Made by a program: the position numbers and the translations under genes. Shown one piece after another: positions 59,062 to 64,000 of a DNA stretch of 64,000 bases (positions are counted from its first letter, which is position 1; each line of letters opens with the position of its first letter). This stretch comes from Cohnella rhizosphaerae (GTDB lineage: Bacteria; Bacillota; Bacilli; Paenibacillales; Paenibacillaceae): assembly GCF_029525575.1 (NCBI RefSeq), contig NZ_JAPDIA010000008.1, forward strand, positions 310,001-374,000. The letters run 5' to 3'. The notes beneath the pieces are model-generated. The model saw nothing but the letters and a program-made list of their open reading frames with translations. It was not told the DNA's origin and made no database searches.

Positions 59062-62000
59062 TTATTTGCGACTGTCGTTCAACAAGTTGTATAGGAGTTG
59101 AGCAGCCTCTGCACGAGTGGCTTCGTGCCCCGGCGCGAACCGGTTGTCTCCCTTGCCTTGCATGAGCTTGGCTTCCGATACGGCGACGACAAATGGAATT
59201 GCCCATTGGGGGGATGTCGTTAACGTCAGCGTACTTGGCCTCGTCATTTGTCGTCGGCAGGCCGATCGCGCGTACGATCATGGCCGCCATCTCCATGCGG
59301 GTGATCGGCTCTTGCGGGGCGAATCGATGATCAGCCTTGCCTACCACGATGCCGGCTTCCACGGCTGCCGCGACGGCGTCCGCGTACCAGGCATCCGATC
59401 GTACATCGGTGAAAGCGGTATCCGCATGGGTTGCTTGCAGATGCAGCGCGCGGACGAGAAGCGCGACGAATTCGGCGCGGGTCGTAGCGCTTGACGGATT
59501 GAATCTCGCATCGGTCACGCCTTTCACGATATGCTTGGCGGCTAGCGCTTGCAACGCACGTGCGGCCCAATGACCCGAGGAGACGTCCTCGAATGTCAAC
59601 TTGTACGCAACGACGGCGTATAGACCGAGATACGGCGTATCGACGGTAATCCGATGCTGCGACGGATCGATATCGCCGCCGATGTATGCCCACCGTTTCG
59701 CGACTTCGTCGTACCCATAGATGCCGAGCAGCTCTTCGTTCGCATCCGTATCGTACGGAAGCGCGAGAGAGAGGCCGCCGTTGTAGGGTTCAACGGCAGC
59801 TTGCTTTCCCTCGGAGGTGAGCAGGCTAACGCTGATATCGATCATTTGACTTGCGGCCCGGAGCATGGCTCGGCCATCTGAAGTGGGGATGCTTGCCTTC
59901 TTAGAATCGGTGACGGGTACGGCCCTTACTTCGATGGTCGCTCCTTCCAGCTGATCCGATTGTCCGATCCACGCCTTCAGCAAGGAAGGCGACAAGATGA
60001 TCGTCGCTTGTCCGATTTCGAGCGTAAAGGGAGTATCTCCGATCGTGGACACCGGAATGACGGCAACCGTCGGATCGGAATGGTCAGTGCTCCCTGGGTT
60101 TCCGGACGGAATCGTAATGTCGTCGGCAAGAAGCGTAAGGCGCAGCTCATTGGAGAGTTCGCTGACTCCGTATGCATCGTAAGCCTCGACCGCGAAGGAA
60201 TAGGTCGTTCCGATGGACAGTCCTTCAATCTCGGCGGCTGTCGAGTTGCCGAGTTCGCGTGTATGGGTGTAAGTGCCGCTGGCCGTGCCGTATTTCAGCG
60301 TATAACCGGTTGCGCCGGCGACCTCGGGCCATAGCAAGGATACTTTGCCTCCCGGCATCGCGGTTCCGCCGATCGCAGGCGCCGTAAGAAGCTGGTGGCC
60401 GAGTAATAAATAGCCGAATAATCCGGGGGGCCTTCCCGGCACCGATTCCGCTATTATATTCGATCCACCCGTTGCGCGCGTCGCCGGAAGCCGGATTCAC
60501 ATGGGTACCGTCGCTATAATTGACCAGCACGGAGATGCCGAGCGAAGAACCGTCTCCGATCGGAGTGCCGGAAGGAATGATCTCGCTCCAAGGGATGGCG
60601 ATTTCATAGTCGGTAAGTTTGGTCGACTCGTTGCGCACGATCGAGAGTTGCCCCGAAGCGTAAGCTCCGGCAACTTTGCCGTCGATTGCATGGTAGCGAT
60701 AGGCGAGTGCGCTTCCGTCGTCCGTTAGCCCGAACGCGAACTCGGTATAGCCCTTGCTTCCAGGAGCGCTCCCCCGGTCGGGATCGATCGCGATCTGAAT
60801 GCTGGAGCCTTTCCACAGATCGGCAGCGTTCGTAATGGACAGATGGTGCTCATCTTCGGTTACCGAAACGGCCACGTATAAATTCGTATCGTCCCAGCGA
60901 GTATTCCCTGCGGCTTTCAGCTTCTGAGGCGTCCAGTTATCGGAGAACGCGCTGTCGATGTTCTTAACCTGTGAACGTTGATCCATGCGGAAATCCGCGG
61001 CATCCCAATCCGATAGATCGCCGTCAATGGCCGGAGCCGTTGTCGCGTAGAGACTTCGGAGGGCGACGACTTGCTTGTCAATGGTGATCGGTGCCGATTC
61101 GGTGACTCCGCCGTTCGTATCATGCACTTTGTACTGCAATCGATGCTTGCCGTTCTTTAATCCCTCCAGAAGGAAGGCGTAAGGGTACGAGTCCGATTCT
61201 TGCGCCAGTCGATCGTCTACGAACAATTGTACGCTGCGAACATTCGGGATGCCCGACAGGTAAGGCTTCGCGATCAAGCTGGCTAAGCTGACGATATCTT
61301 GATCGCGAGGAGCCATGAAGTCGACCAACTTCGGCTGTTCGGGCGCGGGGACGGTCGCCCCGGTCGTAATGCCGATCGTATCCGATGCGAGGCCGACGTT
61401 GCCGTTCCGGTCTTCCGCTTCTACCCGATAATAATAAGTCGTGTTCACTTGCACATCCTCCCGATCCTCGAATGAAGCGGACGCGGATTCGCCTACCATG
61501 TTGGCGTAAGTCAGTTCGAACTGAGGCGTCACGCTTCTATAAACATTATAGTGTGCGATCCCTGAACCTTGATCCTCCGCGAGCTCCCAAGTAAGCTGCA
61601 CATATCCGTCCGATGCTGCGGCTACGTTGCTGACGGAAGAAGGAGCGGTTTGGTCCTGCGGAAGCGCTTGGCTATTCAGATCGTATCCCGTACCCGCTTG
61701 CCATAAGGCTAAGCCGGTATATACCGTCCCGTGCAGGATCGAGCGGAATGCGGAAGAATCGCTGTATATCCGGTTCCCGTCAATAGCGCTTATGCTCGTA
61801 TTGGGCGCGATGCTGAACACTTCGTTATCCGGCATTCCTTGTCCGATAACAACGTTGTTGTCATGAATCGTTATTCCTGTCCAAGTCCCATAGGGATTGG
61901 ATGCGCTGTTGATCGCCGAAGTACCGTCGACGTCCACGAGAATCGTATTGCTCGCGACTTCTACGTTGTGCAGGCCGGAAGAGAGATCCGGTCTTCCCGT

Positions 62001-64000
62001 GAAGTTGCCGAGGGCAATTTGGCCGTTCCCGTTCGATTGCTGCGCTTTGTTGCCTTTGACTTTGTTGTTGACGATTTTGGTTCCGTAATTGCTCATGGTC
62101 GTGATGCCGTTGCCTTTATTATCGTGCGAATAGTTGTATTGCACGGTGATGTTGTCGCAATACCAATCGATGTTAAGGCCAGCTCCGTCAAATCCGGAAT
62201 CGGCGTCCTTCATGTTATAAATTTCATTGAATTTGATGACCGAATCCCGAGAGGCGATAAACCATAATCCTCCCGGTCCCCAAGTATCCGTGCCGAGTCC
62301 TCCGTCGTGTACGACGTTCCGTTCGATGACCGAGTTGTGCGCATTCTGCACGACGATACCTTGGCTGGCCGTGTTGTACACTTCGTTTCCGGAAACTTTG
62401 ACATTGCCGTACATCAGCTGCGAACGCAATTCTTCGTTCTTCTCCGTATCCCAGCCTGTCGTCGTTATCGCGTACCAGCCAATATCGTGAACCGTGTTAT
62501 TGGAGATCGTCAGGTCTCTTGCTACTTCCTTGTTGTCCGTCCCCGGAACAGAGGCCGAGATGACGATGCCGTTCGTGTTGCTGTCATAGGTCGAGCTGTA
62601 CACATCATTCCCGTCGATAAGTACGTTCCCGTGACCGTTCGAGTTATCGTAATAGAGTTGAATGCCCGCCGTGATATTGCTCCACGATTGGGTCGAGGAG
62701 GGAATAATCTGCAAGGCCAATCCTTGAATTACCCAGTTGCTTAGGTTGCGTCCTGACAGGACGCTTCCTCCATGAGGGGCATTCCAGGCGATGACGGGTT
62801 TATCTCCCGTGCCATAAGCGCTAACCCTAATCGGATATTCGGCCGTGCCCGAGCCTTGCAGGATCAGAGGTTCGTTCCAACGATCTCCCGACTTTAACAG
62901 GAGATTGTCTCCGGCATGGAACTCGGCTTCGTTTGCCTTCTCCAGTGTCCTCCAGGCAGTCGCTTCGCTTAATCCATCGTTGTTGTCGTCGCCCATGCTG
63001 GAGCTGACGTAGAACGTCGTATTGCCGTCGGAGATGACCGGAACGGACACTTGCTCAACGATCACATTGTCGTAGCTTGCCGTTGCGTTCAAGAGCATTA
63101 AAGCGATTTTACCGGTGGTATAGGTCGAATCCGCCACGGAAAGATATTTATTTCCATCGATGTAAAGGTCAAGATATTTGCCGGCCGCGACGCCTTTCCA
63201 AACATAGAACCGCCCCGTTTGCATGGAGAAGGGAGCTTCCGCGACAATCGTCTCTTCTCCGTTTATCCGCTTCAAGATCTGCAGCTTGCCGCCGTCGCTG
63301 TCGGATAAATAGCGCATGTCGTATCCGTCGCCGGAATCTTGTTGCCGCAGGCGGATGCCCGCCGAACCGTCAGAGTTGAGCGACGAGAGCGCGAGGCGCG
63401 TCTGAACGGAATAGTTGGACCAAGAGAGTTCTCCCGAGACGGCTTCGCCGCCGTTGTCGTCGGATTGAACGAATACATGGTTGGCCGTCGTATTCAACAC
63501 CGATACGTTATCGTATTCCACCGAGGTCGCCCATGTGGCGAGTCCGATTTTTCCCGATAGGTATGGATCAGCGTTGTCCGCGGTCGAGAGAACAAGCTCT
63601 CCGTCGCGGTATATCTTGAATTGATTGCCGATCGCCTCGACTTTAATCCGAACGGTTGCCGACGTCTGAAGCGACGGGCCGTCGTAGGCTGATATCCAGT
63701 CTTGATCGCTTCCGTTCTGCTTCATGAGTCTGATGTAGGTCTCGCTCATGTACAAATAGTAGAAATGCAGGCTGTCTTGATAGCGGAAATCCATCATCGC
63801 CCCGGCGCCGTTTACGAGCTTGACGTCCGCCTCGTAAACGTAATTCGTCCATGAAGCGTCCCCCGCGATCAACTCGGAGGCGCCTCCGGCGCTTTGCCCG
63901 TACGAGGTAGACGTGCCGTTCTGAACCGCAGACCAGGAGCCGCCGTTGTTTGTCCATTTGGCAGCGTTTCCATTTTCGAAGTCGTCCGAGAACAACGGTT
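59062..64000 (-). CDS. SLH-anchored multidomain beta-helix protein (5' end outside window; frame broken at two G-runs)
   Basis: About 1645 residues visible; N-terminus with signal peptide not included. Removing one base from G6 at 60425-60430 and at 59208-59213 gives one frame ending at 59062. Order: two LamG/DUF1080-like domains (each ending GKI-L....YDNV-V), a right-handed beta-helix (from GNTTFYVSSSMGDDNNDGLSEATAWRTLEKA, many NN-V/I rungs) which is the likely catalytic part, a fibronectin III domain, an Ig-like domain, a CBM9/DOMON-like domain (APAIDGDLSDWDAADF...WDDTNLYVAVSV), a second fibronectin III, a beta-rich spacer, and three SLH repeats (LTFEDVSSGHWAARALQALAAKHIVKG...). It would be held at the cell wall and degrade a polysaccharide whose fragments the adjacent importer takes up. 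Substrate not deducible. Confidence 0.88.

Overview
The window looks like the chromosome of a GC-rich, endospore-forming member of the Paenibacillaceae (Cohnella or Paenibacillus type). Evidence is the ftsZ / spoIIGA-sigE-sigG / ylm / sepF / divIVA neighbourhood, a T-box controlled ileS, a PyrR-attenuated pyr operon, S-layer homology (SLH) domains, and several LplB/YtcP/LplA and YesM/YesN family proteins typical of that group. The genus is an inference.

Layout. 1-2.5 kb: 3' part of ftsZ, then an HD-GYP protein. 2.6-3.95 kb: a small mobile-element-like unit, namely a zinc-ribbon (IS1595-type) transposase homologue without its acidic residues, expressed from a strong promoter with a LexA-like operator and bracketed by copies of a 25-bp repeat in opposite orientations. 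4-10.4 kb: spoIIGA-sigE-sigG and the ylmC-pgeF-ylmE-sepF-ylmG-ylmH series. 10.4-19.1 kb: divIVA, T-box plus ileS (IleS2 type), a DUF5665 protein, a DksA/TraR-like protein (minus), lspA-rluD/ylyB, dapL. 19.1-27.2 kb: PyrR attenuator and pyrR-pyrC-carA-carB-pyrF-pyrE, without pyrB, pyrD or pyrK. 27.2-31.2 kb: a small gene with a possible RBS-masking hairpin, then five minus-strand genes for likely spore-surface proteins. 31.3-39.2 kb (minus): BceAB transporter with BceRS regulators, a NagZ-type lipoprotein, glutaminyl-tRNA synthetase. 39.4-48.8 kb (plus): an unusual transporter cluster combining a MacB-like ATPase, an adaptor lipoprotein, a large FtsX-like permease with a Gly/Ser linker, a second ATPase with an AbrB-like tail, and two paralogous importer-type solute-binding lipoproteins; then a 54-residue ORF and yycC. 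48.9-49.2 kb: three tRNA genes (initiator Met, CAU Ile2/Met, Leu-UAA). 49.5-64 kb: an accessory glycan-use region, visibly less GC-rich, with a YesM/YesN two-component system, a beta-helix enzyme, a complete CUT1-like importer, an SGNH esterase and, convergent to them, a very large SLH-anchored beta-helix protein that leaves the window.

A general caution. I found 22 places where the reading frame of an otherwise conserved gene breaks at a homopolymer of 5 to 8 bases. In every case removal of exactly one base from the run restores the expected protein, including in essential genes (divIVA, ileS, carA, carB). I therefore describe these genes at full length and treat the breaks as probable over-called homopolymers in the assembly rather than pseudogenes.

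The best candidates for something undescribed are the 2.6-3.95 kb repeat/dead-transposase/LexA-box unit and the 39.4-48.3 kb hybrid efflux/solute-binding cluster.
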